Assembly: GCF_041435015.1 (NCBI RefSeq)
Contig: NZ_CP107989.1
Span: forward strand, 620,001 to 684,000
Direction of reading: 5' to 3'
Length of the DNA stretch: 64,000 bases
Origin: Streptomyces canus
GTDB lineage: Bacteria > Actinomycetota > Actinomycetes > Streptomycetales > Streptomycetaceae
Shown: positions 44,309 to 53,986 of the stretch, one piece after another
How positions within the stretch are numbered: the stretch's first letter is position 1
Layout: each line of letters begins with the position of its first letter
Made by a program: the position numbers and the translations under genes
Notes under the pieces: model-generated
The model's input: the letters and a program-made list of their open reading frames with translations, nothing else
Told to the model about the DNA's origin: nothing
Databases searched by the model: none

Positions 44309-45010
44309 GTGGCACTCACGGACGAGGCGATCGACAAGATCAAGGCGATGATCGTCGCCGGCGAACTCGCACCCGGCTCCCGACTGCCCAAGGAGGAGGA
44401 CCTCGCGGGACAGCTCGGTCTGTCGCGGAACTCCCTGCGCGAAGCCGTCCGGGCGCTCACCGCCATGCGGATCCTGATCACCCGGCAGGGCGACGGCACG
44501 TACGTCTCCAGCCTGGAGCCCCACCTCCTGCTGGAAAGCCTCTCCTTCGCCGCCGATGTCTCCCAGGGCCACACGGCTCTGCAACTGCTCCAGGTACGCC
44601 GCCTGCTCGAACCGCAGGCGACAGGGCTGGCCGCCGCGCTGCTGAAGCAGAAGGACCTCCAGGAACTGCGCAACATCCTCGACCGGTCCCGGACCGTGAC
44701 CACCGTCGAGGAGTTCGTCGCCCACGACATCGCCTTCCACCTCAGGATCGTCGAAGCCGTGGGCAACCCCGTGCTGTCGATGCTGTTGCAGGTGCTCTCC
44801 ACCCGAACCCAGCGTGTCCGCATCGTCCGCGGCAGCCAGGCCGATCACGCCCTCAACAACGCCCACGACGACCACGAGCAGATCCTCAGCGCGCTCCAGT
44901 CACGTGACGCCCTGCTCGCCACTGCCGCGGCGACCGTCCACATCACGGCCGTGGAGCAGTGGCTGGCCAGCAGCCTGACCGACGACCCGACGCGAGCGAT
45001 CGTCGACTGA
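44309..45010 (+). CDS. FadR-subfamily GntR regulator, probable fucose regulon repressor
   Basis: 233 residues from GTG 44309 (GAGAGG upstream). The N-terminal winged helix PGSRLPKEEDLAGQLGLSRN and SLREAVRALTAMRIL with wing ITRQGDGTYV is the GntR DNA-binding domain. The C-terminal FCD domain VAHDIAFHLRIVEAVGNPVL carries the Asp/His metal or ligand site. Such proteins bind short palindromes and usually let go with an acidic sugar intermediate. Its place after the transporter and the eight matching boxes make it the best candidate for the whole fucose regulon. Confidence 0.88.
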   Translation: MALTDEAIDKIKAMIVAGELAPGSRLPKEEDLAGQLGLSRNSLREAVRALTAMRILITRQGDGTYVSSLEPHLLLESLSFAADVSQGHTALQLLQVRRLLEPQATGLAAALLKQKDLQELRNILDRSRTVTTVEEFVAHDIAFHLRIVEAVGNPVLSMLLQVLSTRTQRVRIVRGSQADHALNNAHDDHEQILSALQSRDALLATAAATVHITAVEQWLASSLTDDPTRAIVD

Positions 45011-45910
45011 CCTCCCGCACCCCGAGGCAGGAACAGGCCGAGTCTCGGTTTGAAGCCGTCGACCCCGGCGGCTGACCCGAGCGGATCGTCCTCGGCGTCG
45101 GCTTCTCGGAGGCGGCACACATGACAGTGAACGGCTGCCTGCAGTACTCGAACGCACCACGTCGCGCAGGAAGCCCTGTCGGCGTGGTTGTGTTGTTTCG
45201 GACCGGCGTTCCTTTCGGAGGGCGTCGGCGGGAACAGGACACCCGGGACCGCGGCCGGGGTGCGGCGCGAGCCGCCCGATCCGACCGGCCGGGCATACCG
45301 ATCGCGTTGTGCGAGGCCGCCGCGACGCCGACGTGGAAGTCGTCGTCCTCGCTGCGTCACCCATCCCCGCTGCAACTCGACATAGTACAGACCCTCCGCC
45401 TTCACAATGAATCGTACTCATTTTGAGGAAGCGTTCAGCGAATCCGATGCTCCGGCCTCTGCGAGGCACGGGAATACCTCACAAAGCCTCACAAAACATC
45501 ATCAAAGTTGCCTGACTCTCGAAAATTGTGCCTGCACATCCTCTTGACCATGGTCGCAATAGAGCGCCTAATTTCTTCGACTGCCGACCCCACCCCTCTC
45601 CTCAGGGCGCACACAACGCAGTGGAGTACTCATGGCCACAAGGAAGCCGACCATCCTGACCGCCGTATCAGGCGGCGACCTCCCGATGGGTCCCGGCACC
45701 AGCCTTCGTGGCGGGGGTATCTCCGCGTCCACGCTGCCGTGGGACCCGGCATCGAAGCCGCTCTGCACCGCGCCCACGTGCGCAATCACAGCATCTTCCG
45801 CCACGCCATGGCCGGACCGGGGCGCCGGGGGCCAGTGCCCCTCGTAGAACGCCGTCGGCGCACGGGGCTCCCGGCGCCGAGGCGCGCAACAAGGTAAGGA
45901 GAACAACAGC
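45011..45910. other. 900-bp gap with regulatory palindrome and a possible regulator remnant
   Basis: No intact gene is convincing. On the minus strand at about 45294-45348 a GC3-rich piece reads DDDFHVGVAAASHNAIGM, like an FCD-domain helix of another FadR-type regulator (tentative). AATGAATCGTACTCATT at 45406-45422 is a near-palindrome and may be its old operator. TTGACC at 45544 with TAATTT 19 bp later could be a promoter for the gene at 45911. No fucose-regulon box was found here. Confidence 0.4.
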
Positions 45911-48595
45911 ATGAGACCCGCACGACTCATCGTGGGACTACTGCAGACCCTTCTGGTCGCAACCGCCGTCGTCCTGCCCGCACAGGCGGCGCACGCGGCC
46001 GACACCAGCTTCTATGTGGACCCCGCAAACGGCAGTGACAGCAATTCGGGAACCAGTACGTCAGCAGCGTTCAAGACGATCACCAAGGCCCGCGACGCGG
46101 TCCGCGCGGTGAACTCGGCCATGTCCGGGGACATCGTCGTGAACCTGCGCGGGGGCACGTACCCCCTCACCAGCCAGGTCGACTTCACCACCGCCGACTC
46201 GGGCACCAATGGCCACAACGTCATCTACAAGGCGTACGGCTCCGAGACCCCGGTCGTCTCCAGCGCCAAGACCATCACCGGCTGGACCACGGCCGCCAAC
46301 GGCGAGTACAAGGCATCGGTCGGCGCCCTCGACTTCCGGCAGCTCTACGTCAACGGCGTGCGCGCCACGCGCGCCCGCTACCCGGACGTCGGCTCCAACT
46401 TCCAACTGCAGGGCAGCGACAAGACGGCCAAGCTACTGAAGGTCCTCAGCTCCCAGGTCACGAGCTGGAACCACTTCGACCGGGTCGAGATGGTGCTGCA
46501 ACTGCAGTGGGCCGAGAACTACCTGCGGCTGAAGTCGTACACCAACAGCGGTGGCATGGCGAACATCTCGATCCAGGACCACGAGGCCGGCATCCTCTTC
46601 CAGCGACCGTATCCGCTGCTGTCCAACGGCTCTCCCCTGCACTTCGAGAACGCCCATGAATTCCTCACCGAGCCCGGTGAGTTCTACCTCGACAAGGACG
46701 CGCAGACCCTCTACTACCTCCCCCGGCCAGGGGAGACCATGTCGTCCGCCACCGTGCAGGTCCCGACACTGCAGACCCTCTTCAACATCCAGGGCGACAG
46801 CCTCAGCTCCCCTGTTCACAACCTGCAGTTCTCCGGCATCACCTTCACCCAAACCAACTGGACCGAGGCCGGCAACAACGGCCTGCTCAACGCCCAGGGC
46901 GGCAACTACAACATCTCCGCCGACACCAGCAACCACCAGTACGTCAACCGCCCGCCGGCCGGTGTCTACACTGCCAAGGCCGACAACCTGTCCTTCACCG
47001 GCAACACCTTCACCCAGATGGGCTCGACCGCCCTGGACCTGCACCACGGCGTCCACAACTCCGCCGTCACCGGCAACGTCGTCCAGGACATCGCGGGCAA
47101 CGGCATCATGGTGGGCAAGTTCTCGGATCCCAACGTCGAGTACCACACCGTGTACAACCCGCCCACCTCACCCGCGGGCGAGGACGCACGCGAGGTCGTC
47201 AGTGGTGTCAGCGTCACCAACAACCTGATCAACCGCACCGGTGAGGACTACTACGGCACCGCCGGCATCAACGCGGGCTTCGTGCACGGCACCACCATCG
47301 ACCACAACGACATCTCCGACTCCCCGTGGGCCGCGATCTCCCTGGGCTGGGGCTGGCAGTCGGCCGCCAACGCGGAGGGCGACAACTCCGTCAGCTACAA
47401 CCGCATCGGCAACGTGATGAACCAACTGTGCGACGCGGCAGCCATCTACCACCTCTCCAACGACCCCGGCACGGTGATCAACAACAACTACATCCACGAT
47501 GTGGTCCGCACGCCCACCGCGTGTTCCTCGTCCGTGGCCGGCATCTATCTCGACGAGGGCTCGAGCAACATGACGGTGGCGAACAACGTCCTGTCGCACA
47601 CCGACGGCTTCACCCACCAGAACGCCAACGGCCCGGGCGTCACCCTCTCCAACAACACGACCACCGGAACCGCGGTGATGCAGGCCTCGGGTCTGCAGTC
47701 GGCCTACCGAGGACTGTCGGCGAAGATCAATCTCGCCTACGGCAAGACGACCTCCGCGTCCTCCGTCTACAGCTCCACCTGGGCACCGGCCAAGGCCAAT
47801 GACAACGACCCGACGACCGGCTGGTCCCCCACGGGGAGCGACACCTCGGCCTGGTGGCAGGTCGACCTCGGCAGTGCGTACCGACTCGGCCAGTTCTCGT
47901 TCACCACCCGCCAGGACATCGACCAGCCCGAAACCCGCAGCAACTTCGAGATACGCGGCTCCAACGACCCCGCCTTCGCCGACTACACGGTCCTGGGACG
48001 CCAGGACGGCGCGACCCTCCCGTACACCTCGACGCTGACCGCCAAGATCGACGCACGACAGAAGTTCCGGTACGTGCGCGTCGCCAAGACCGACGGCGCC
48101 TACTTCTACATCGACGACTTCAGCGTGCAGCAGGCCGGCACCGCGCTGGAGAACTCGGGCACCGCGCCATCCTTCAACCCGTCGACGAACTACACGATCA
48201 AGAACGTCAACAGCGGTCTGCTGGCCGACGTCTACCAGGCTGCGACCACGGACGACGCCGCCGTGATCCAGTGGCAGGGCAACTCGGGCACCAACCAGCA
48301 GTGGAACATCGTGCGGGTCAGCGGCAACCTCTACAAGATCGTCAACCGCAACAGCGGCAAGGTCCTGGATGTCCGCAACGGCTCCCACGGCAAGGGTGCC
48401 GCGGCCGTCCAGTACACCTACAACGGTGGCAACAACCAGCTCTGGTACTTCGAGTCGGCCGACAGCGGATACGTCATCCGCAACTTCGAGACCAAGCAGG
48501 CCTTGGAGGTCTCAGGCGGCGCGACCACCAACGGGGCAGCGCTCGACCAGTGGACACCGCTGAACCAGACCAACCAGCTCTGGACGATCCAGTGA
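45911..48595 (+). CDS. Secreted GH141-like beta-helix protein with discoidin and lectin domains
   Basis: 894 residues, AAGGAG before ATG. A signal peptide of about 29 residues ends AAHA. FYVDPANGSDSNSGTSTSAA and DIVVNLRGGTYPLTSQVDFT begin a ~570-residue right-handed parallel beta-helix like GH141, which includes alpha-L-fucosidases and xylanases. Then come an F5/8-type C domain (about 620-745, TSAWWQVDLGSAYRLGQF) and a ricin-type trefoil (about 760-894, NQQWNIV, NNQLWYF, NQLWTIQ). Extracellular glycan action is likely; fucosidase activity is suggested by the neighbours but not provable here. No fucose-regulon box lies upstream. Confidence 0.78.
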   Translation: MRPARLIVGLLQTLLVATAVVLPAQAAHAADTSFYVDPANGSDSNSGTSTSAAFKTITKARDAVRAVNSAMSGDIVVNLRGGTYPLTSQVDFTTADSGTNGHNVIYKAYGSETPVVSSAKTITGWTTAANGEYKASVGALDFRQLYVNGVRATRARYPDVGSNFQLQGSDKTAKLLKVLSSQVTSWNHFDRVEMVLQLQWAENYLRLKSYTNSGGMANISIQDHEAGILFQRPYPLLSNGSPLHFENAHEFLTEPGEFYLDKDAQTLYYLPRPGETMSSATVQVPTLQTLFNIQGDSLSSPVHNLQFSGITFTQTNWTEAGNNGLLNAQGGNYNISADTSNHQYVNRPPAGVYTAKADNLSFTGNTFTQMGSTALDLHHGVHNSAVTGNVVQDIAGNGIMVGKFSDPNVEYHTVYNPPTSPAGEDAREVVSGVSVTNNLINRTGEDYYGTAGINAGFVHGTTIDHNDISDSPWAAISLGWGWQSAANAEGDNSVSYNRIGNVMNQLCDAAAIYHLSNDPGTVINNNYIHDVVRTPTACSSSVAGIYLDEGSSNMTVANNVLSHTDGFTHQNANGPGVTLSNNTTTGTAVMQASGLQSAYRGLSAKINLAYGKTTSASSVYSSTWAPAKANDNDPTTGWSPTGSDTSAWWQVDLGSAYRLGQFSFTTRQDIDQPETRSNFEIRGSNDPAFADYTVLGRQDGATLPYTSTLTAKIDARQKFRYVRVAKTDGAYFYIDDFSVQQAGTALENSGTAPSFNPSTNYTIKNVNSGLLADVYQAATTDDAAVIQWQGNSGTNQQWNIVRVSGNLYKIVNRNSGKVLDVRNGSHGKGAAAVQYTYNGGNNQLWYFESADSGYVIRNFETKQALEVSGGATTNGAALDQWTPLNQTNQLWTIQ

Positions 48596-48619
48596 CACTC
48601 CGCGGGTGAGGCGGGGCCG

Positions 48620-48985
48620 TGCCCCAGCCCGCCGCCGTGGTCACCACCTCGCGGGTGAGGAGGAAGAAGGACAGAGAGGGCCGGAAGGGCGCACCGTGCT
48701 TGTCCGCGTGCCCGGCCAAGTCCTGCTGCCAGGCGCGGAAGCCGGTCAGCGCCTCCGCCTCCTCGAACCACAGCGCGGAGTAGGTGTCGTACGCGGGCTG
48801 CTCCGAGGTGCCTCCGACGTATGCGGCCATGGCGTCCCCGGGGAGGGCCGTGTGCCAGTTGTGGCCGCGCACGTACCGGGCGGGCCCGGCCGGGTCGGCG
48901 AGCAGGTCCTCGTGCGCCTGTCGCAGACCCTTCTGGTAGGCCTCCGGGGCGAGCCCGTCGGCGGCCTTGAGGAAGTACCCCCCTA
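48620..48985 (-). pseudogene. Remnant of an EthD-like protein gene
   Basis: GYFLKAADGLAPEAYQKGLR, QAHEDLLADPAGPARYVRGH and TYSALWFEEAEALTGFRAW resemble EthD-domain proteins. No start codon exists before GYF (the frame enters the end of the fucosidase), and past EVVTTAAG it runs into antisense of the beta-helix gene without its own stop. Both ends are therefore lost, with the flanking glycosidase genes closing in on it. Confidence 0.6.
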
Positions 48986-48996
48986 CTGTTTTTGGA

Positions 48997-51045
48997 TCAA
49001 GCCTTGAACGTCCACATCAGGTTGGTGCTGTCCTGCCACGTCCACTGCTTGACCACGGCCCCTTCGGCGACCATGCCGCCGCCGTCGAGGACCAGTCCCG
49101 TGGTGCGGTTGGCGATCGAGTACCGGCCCTGACCGCGGTGGGTGATCTGCCACTGCTGGTTGGTGCCGCCGTTCCAGGGTGCCTGCCGGGCCGGGTCGCC
49201 GTTGGTGGTGGCGCCCCAGCCGTCGGCGGCCAGGCCGTTGGTGCGGTTGACGAGCCGGTAGTAGCCGTTCCCGAGTTCGATCGCCTGCCACTGGACGTTG
49301 GCGTTGTCCACGATCTCCCACTGCTTCAGGTTCGAGCCGCTGGAGAAACTGCCGCCGCTGTCCAGCACCAGGCCGCTCGTGACGTTGCCCAGGCGGAAGT
49401 ACGTGGCCGGGTTGAACGTCACCTTCAGTGAGGCGATGGCGTCGTTGTTGCCGGTCGTCCGGAGGTCGGCGGCGTTCGAGGTGAACGTCCAGGCGGTGCC
49501 GGTGAAGTTGTCGCCTGAGTAGCCGATCACCTGGAAGCCGTCGGGCACCAGGACGGAGGAGGCCTGTGCGGCCCCCAGGCCGGCGGCGGACAGCTGCGAG
49601 GAGGTGTAGCTGCCCAGTTGGAGAACGCCGCGGGCACCTTGGTAGTCGACGTTCTGGAACACCGAAGGTGAGACCCTCGTGGGCATGCCCTGGACCTCGA
49701 CGCACACCACGGGGAGGGTGGCGTTCGGCGCGGTGGCCGGCACGGTGACGTTGATCTGGTCGGTGACGGTGTACGAGAGCGAGACCGAGGGGTCGTTCAG
49801 CAGATAGACGCGGCTGATCGTGTTGTCCGTCCTCGGGATCCGCAGCTGGCCGTTCGTGGGCCAGGTGAAGACATGGGCGAAGAGCTTGCCGTTCTTCTTG
49901 GTGAGCTTCCCCCACGAGGGTTCGGTGGCGAACGGGCTGCCGCTGGTGCCGTGGATGCTGTCGCTGTGCGTCGACATCCATGAGGCCAGGCCGTTCAGGA
50001 CGGTCTGGGATCCCGCGGTGACCGAGCCGTCGCCCTTGGGACCGATGTTCAGCAGGAGGTTGCCGTCCCGGGAGACCACCGTGACGAGCTCCTGGACGAT
50101 GTCCTTGACGGATCGGTAGGAGTTCTCCTTCGCCGCGTTGTAGCCCCAGGCGTCGTTCATGGTGACGCACCGCTCCCACGGCCGGCTCATCGGCTCGTCG
50201 GGTATCCCGAACTCCGCGACCGCGTAGTCACCGAGACGGTGCCCGCGCTTGACCCGCTCGTTGACGATGAGGTTGGGCTTGCGGGCCATCAGCCAGTTGT
50301 AGAGGTCGACGCCGTCGGCTTCCAGCCACCAGTTCTCGAGGGTGGGGCTGGAGGGCTCGCCGAACCAGTCGCCGTCGAACCACAGCAGTGCAGGGTCGTA
50401 GCGGTCCAGCAGTTCCTGAAGCTGCGCCTTCATGTCGGCGATGTAGGCGGTGCGGGCGGCCTGCGACGACATGGTCGTCAGGCCATTGTCGTGGCGGTCG
50501 GTCTGGGAAGGGTGGTCCCAGTCGAGGATCGAGTAGTACAGGCAGAACTTGATCCCACGGCTCTCGCACTCGTTCTTGAGGTTCATGTACGGGTCGGTCT
50601 GGACCCCGCCGAAGTCGTGCAGGTTGTACAGCTTGGTGCCGGTGGCGTCCTTGAAGCCCGCGACGTTGGAGTCCCACATCGCGTAGCCCTCGTGGTGCTT
50701 GGCGGTGATCACGAGGTACTTCATGCCGGCGTTCTTGGCCAGCTCGGCGATCTGGGCGGCGTTGAACTGGCTGGGGTTGAAGTTCTGGGTGACCTGGGTC
50801 TGGTAGTTCGCCTTGCTCCACTGCGAGTTGGTGAACGCCCACTCGCCCTGGCCGAGCTGCGAGTACGACCCGTAGTGGATGAACATCCCGAACCGGGCCT
50901 GGTACCACCAGTCCATCTTCGACGCGACGGTGTACGCCTCGGCGGTGGAGGGCCACAAGGCCTGCGGCAGCCCGAAGGCCGCCACTCCTCCGGCAAGGGC
51001 GGCGGCCTTCATCAGAGAGCGCCTGCTGAGGGGAGCTGAGGACAT
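48997..51045 (-). CDS. Second secreted GH29 alpha-L-fucosidase, different C-terminal domains
   Basis: 682 residues from ATG 51045 (GGAG eight bases upstream; the longer frame is unlikely). Tat signal LSRRSLMKAAALAGG. The GH29 domain is closely similar to the enzyme at 29547: FGMFIHYGSYSQLGQGEWAF, KYLVITAKHHEGYAMWDSN and ALLWFDGDWFG with the nucleophile Asp. It is followed by a beta/gamma-crystallin-like domain (about 480-560, VFQNVDYQGARGVLQLGSYT) and a ricin-type trefoil (NVQWQAI, NQQWQIT, NLMWTFK). Two fucose boxes lie upstream. The paralogues probably bind different polymers. Confidence 0.93.
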   Translation of the reverse strand: MSSAPLSRRSLMKAAALAGGVAAFGLPQALWPSTAEAYTVASKMDWWYQARFGMFIHYGSYSQLGQGEWAFTNSQWSKANYQTQVTQNFNPSQFNAAQIAELAKNAGMKYLVITAKHHEGYAMWDSNVAGFKDATGTKLYNLHDFGGVQTDPYMNLKNECESRGIKFCLYYSILDWDHPSQTDRHDNGLTTMSSQAARTAYIADMKAQLQELLDRYDPALLWFDGDWFGEPSSPTLENWWLEADGVDLYNWLMARKPNLIVNERVKRGHRLGDYAVAEFGIPDEPMSRPWERCVTMNDAWGYNAAKENSYRSVKDIVQELVTVVSRDGNLLLNIGPKGDGSVTAGSQTVLNGLASWMSTHSDSIHGTSGSPFATEPSWGKLTKKNGKLFAHVFTWPTNGQLRIPRTDNTISRVYLLNDPSVSLSYTVTDQINVTVPATAPNATLPVVCVEVQGMPTRVSPSVFQNVDYQGARGVLQLGSYTSSQLSAAGLGAAQASSVLVPDGFQVIGYSGDNFTGTAWTFTSNAADLRTTGNNDAIASLKVTFNPATYFRLGNVTSGLVLDSGGSFSSGSNLKQWEIVDNANVQWQAIELGNGYYRLVNRTNGLAADGWGATTNGDPARQAPWNGGTNQQWQITHRGQGRYSIANRTTGLVLDGGGMVAEGAVVKQWTWQDSTNLMWTFKA

Positions 51046-51137
51046 GGGTGCGGCTCCATGAGTCAAGGGGAAGGGAGGGCAGGGAGTTACGAGCGGAACG
51101 CCGGCCTGGACACTCTGCTTCGCATAGCGCCACAAGG

Positions 51138-51295
51138 AGACATCGGATGGATTTATATGAGTCCGGCGGTTACCGTGTCTAGGGGTGAGGCAGAAATACC
51201 CAGCAGAAGAGGTTCTTTACGGGATTGCCGGAGGCGACGAAGGCCGTTGAGGACCCGTCACACCGAGACAGTTGCCACCGATACATCGGATCTCT
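51138..51295. promoter_or_regulatory. Two fucose-regulon operators before the second fucosidase
   Basis: AGACATCGGATGGAT (51138-51152, 13 of 15) and ATACATCGGATCTCT (51281-51295, 12 of 15), 93 and 236 bp upstream of the GH29 start. The remainder of 51046-51507 holds only the lectin scrap listed next. Confidence 0.72.
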
Positions 51296-51332
51296 TTGGG
51301 GCGGAGCTGACCAGGGAAAGACGAAGGCGTCA

Positions 51333-51404
51333 CAGAGCGCGCCTTCGTGAACCAGTACCGCTGCACCACCGGCACCAACCAGCGGTTCCGGCGACGCACG
51401 GCAT
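51333..51404 (+). pseudogene. Possible ricin-lectin C-terminal remnant
   Basis: ERAFVNQYRCTTGTNQRFRR followed by RTA and TGA. It resembles the last QxF/QxW repeat of a ricin-type domain and may be what is left of another secreted glycosidase. Confidence 0.35.
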
Positions 51405-51507
51405 GACCACCGGCCGGCCGACCATCGGCGCCGCGCATCCCTACGTCCGATTCCCTTGCCCGCTCAGCTCACATGCCGTCGGCACGGCTCACGCAAACGA
51501 CCGCGGG

Positions 51508-52743
51508 TCATGCGGTTCGGCAGCGTCGTGTCCCTCCGTCGTCGACCGCCGAGCCCGGTCGCTGCTGGGTGAAGTGTCGGGCGGCTGCCAGGAGAAGAAA
51601 CGCCAGCGCGGCCGGCGCCGCATAGGCGAGACGGAACTGGCCGGTGGAGCCCAGGAGTCCGCCCACCGCGCCACCGGTGATGACGCCGACGTAGTTGAAG
51701 AGGTTCAGCCGCGCCAGGACCGCCTCCGAGGCTGCGGGACGCAGCCGCGCGGCGGAGGCCAGACACAGCGGAGCCAGGACGGACGCCCCCAGGCCCACCG
51801 TCCCGGCCGCGAGAACGGCGACCGGCCAGCTCGGTGCGGCGGCCATGCCTGACAGGGCACCCGCGACCAGCAGGGCCGCGGCGCGGACGACCGCGACCGC
51901 CCCGAACCGTTGCACGAGCCGATCGGTGGCGGCGCGACCGACGACCGTGCCCGCCTGATAGGCCGCGTACGCCAGCGGTGCGACCGTGAGGGACGCGGCG
52001 AGGGTCTGGCGGAGATCGACGGCCGACCAGGCCGAGACGGTGGAGTCGACGACGTAGACGACGAGGAGGACCAGGCCGAACGGGATGAGCCGGATCCACA
52101 GACGACGCCCCAGCGGCGGCTGCGCGACGGTGTCCGAACCCGCGGAGGAGGCGGGCAGGGCGTACGTGCGCATGCGGACGGCGAGGAGCAGCACGATCCC
52201 CGCCTGAACACTGAGGCCGGCCGCTACGGGCCACTCCAGCCGGGCGGCCCCGGCAGTGAGCAGGGCCGCGACCACGCCGCCGACGCTCCATGCCATGTAG
52301 AAGGAGCCGAAGATGCTGCGGCCGTAGGCGCGTTCGATCGCCGCCGCCCGGGTGTTGACCCCGACATCGAGGGCACCGACAGCGAGCCCGAAGAGGATGT
52401 ACGCGCAGATGGCGGTCGCCTCGTCGGGGGCCCACCCGATCAGCACCAACGCGGCGGCGGCCAACAGCACGGCCCCGCGCGTCGTGGCGAGGGAACCGGC
52501 GCGGCGGATCGCGGCCAGACCCAGGAAGCTGCCGCCCCCTGCCATCAGCGCCACCGCGACCATCAGGGTGGTCGTCAGGAGCGGAGCCAGTCGCAGGTGT
52601 TCCGTGACAGCGGGGACGGTCGTGTAGACGGCAGCGACAGAGACACCTTGCGCGGCGAACGCGAAGGTCGCGCCCTTGCGGGCGCCGGACCTGGAGACCG
52701 GGTGCCCGGCCCCTGTCCGGGCTGGAGCAGTGAAGGACATCAT
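51508..52743 (-). CDS. MFS transporter
   Basis: 411 residues with 11-12 hydrophobic segments, e.g. TTTLMVAVALMAGGGSFLGL, CAYILFGLAVGALDVGVNTR, RLIPFGLVLLVVYVVDSTVS and GVITGGAVGGLLGSTG. The DVGVNTRAAAIERAYGRSIF block is typical of the FucP/inner-membrane MFS subgroup often annotated as sugar or drug exporters. The substrate is unknown. It is divergent from the AraC regulator with 161 bp between, which may control it. Confidence 0.82.
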   Translation of the reverse strand: MMSFTAPARTGAGHPVSRSGARKGATFAFAAQGVSVAAVYTTVPAVTEHLRLAPLLTTTLMVAVALMAGGGSFLGLAAIRRAGSLATTRGAVLLAAAALVLIGWAPDEATAICAYILFGLAVGALDVGVNTRAAAIERAYGRSIFGSFYMAWSVGGVVAALLTAGAARLEWPVAAGLSVQAGIVLLLAVRMRTYALPASSAGSDTVAQPPLGRRLWIRLIPFGLVLLVVYVVDSTVSAWSAVDLRQTLAASLTVAPLAYAAYQAGTVVGRAATDRLVQRFGAVAVVRAAALLVAGALSGMAAAPSWPVAVLAAGTVGLGASVLAPLCLASAARLRPAASEAVLARLNLFNYVGVITGGAVGGLLGSTGQFRLAYAAPAALAFLLLAAARHFTQQRPGSAVDDGGTRRCRTA

Positions 52744-52904
52744 GCTGTCGCGCCCTCATTTCCGTGCGGGTTACCGAAACCGTATGCAGGCCCGGCAGGC
52801 AGGCTCAGGACGCCAGGGGCCGTACAGGGGACTTCGGGGGCCACGGTCGGCGACCGGTGACGCCCGTGCCTCTAGGGTGATCGTTCGAGCAGAAGGTGAG
52901 TGCG

Positions 52905-53978
52905 ATGTCCCTTGCCCCAGGCCCGGCAGACCCTCCCGGGACCAGCCGCAGCACGTCGGCGACGATCCAGCCGAACATCCTGCGCTATCTCGTCGTGGTC
53001 GCCGACGAGTGCGGTGTCGATCTGCGGCCGCTGCTGAAGCAGATGGCACTGAACGAGACGGTCATGCGCTCCGCCGCACTGCGGGTGTCGTACCGGCAGG
53101 GCAGCGCGGTGATCCGTCGTGCGCTGGAGCTCACCAGGGACGAGCACCTGGGTCTGAAGGTCGGCGCGGCGCAGCACCTGACCGCGTGGGGCCTGCTCGG
53201 TTTCGCCCTGATGGCCGACGACACGCTGCGGCACGCCATCGAGACCGGGGTGAAGTACCAGAACCTGTCCGGGGCGATGGTGGTGTGGTCGGCCGACGTG
53301 CGCGAGGAGGACGACGCCTTCGTGCTCCGCGCCGATCTTCCCGATCCCGCCATGGACCCGGCCGTGGCCTCCTTCCTGAGCGAGGAGGCGTTCGCCTCCG
53401 TGGTTACCCTGTCCCGGCTGGCCGTCGACCCGGCCTTCGCGCCGCGTGCAGTGGAGTTCTCTTTTCCGCCACCGCGCCGACGCGACCTGTACGACGCCCT
53501 GTTCCGCTGTCCGGTCCGCTTCGGCGCCCCCGCGAACCGCATGGTCATCGACCCCGCGTGGGCCCGTATCCGGATGCCCGGCCGGGATCCGGTGAGCTAC
53601 GCGTCGACTCTGGAGACGCTCGACGCGCAGATGGCTTCCCGCCGTGACCAGCAGGATCTGCTGGAGGTGCTGGAGATCTCCGTCGCGCAGGGTCTGCCGG
53701 TGGTGCCGTCGTTCGGCGAGCAGGCGCGGCGGCATGCGACGAGCGAGCGGACGCTGCGCCGTCGGCTGGCCGACTGCGGCACGACGTACGAGGCACTCGC
53801 CGAGGGGGTGCGCCGCGAACGCGTCGAACAGCTGTTGCTCCGCCCGGAACTGACCCTGCGCGATATCGCCCGCCAGGCGGGATTCTCCGACGAACGGGCG
53901 ATGCGTCGCGCGGTACGCCGCTGGCACGGTACCTCGCCGGTCCAGCTACGGGAGCGGATGCGCACGGATCGCCTTTGA
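52905..53978 (+). CDS. AraC-family regulator (Arabinose_bd-type N domain)
   Basis: 357 residues from ATG 52905, with AGAAGGTG spaced seven bases before; a GTG at 52896 is the alternative. The N-terminal ~230 residues (NILRYLVVVADECGVDLRPL; LGLKVGAAQHLTAWGLLGFA) match the ligand domain of OruR/VirS-like regulators. The C-terminal AraC helix-turn-helix is TSERTLRRRLADCGTTYEAL and LTLRDIARQAGFSDERAMRR with WHGTSPVQLRER. It converges on the FMO-SDR-ALDH operon and is a plausible activator for it or for the MFS gene. Confidence 0.87.
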   Translation: MSLAPGPADPPGTSRSTSATIQPNILRYLVVVADECGVDLRPLLKQMALNETVMRSAALRVSYRQGSAVIRRALELTRDEHLGLKVGAAQHLTAWGLLGFALMADDTLRHAIETGVKYQNLSGAMVVWSADVREEDDAFVLRADLPDPAMDPAVASFLSEEAFASVVTLSRLAVDPAFAPRAVEFSFPPPRRRDLYDALFRCPVRFGAPANRMVIDPAWARIRMPGRDPVSYASTLETLDAQMASRRDQQDLLEVLEISVAQGLPVVPSFGEQARRHATSERTLRRRLADCGTTYEALAEGVRRERVEQLLLRPELTLRDIARQAGFSDERAMRRAVRRWHGTSPVQLRERMRTDRL

Positions 53979-53986
53979 GGCCGAGG

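Noticed and set aside
45632..45847. 71-codon ORF before the GH141-like gene
   Set aside because: No ribosome site, Ser/Pro/Thr-rich drift and no similarity recognised; treated as non-coding leader or promoter space.
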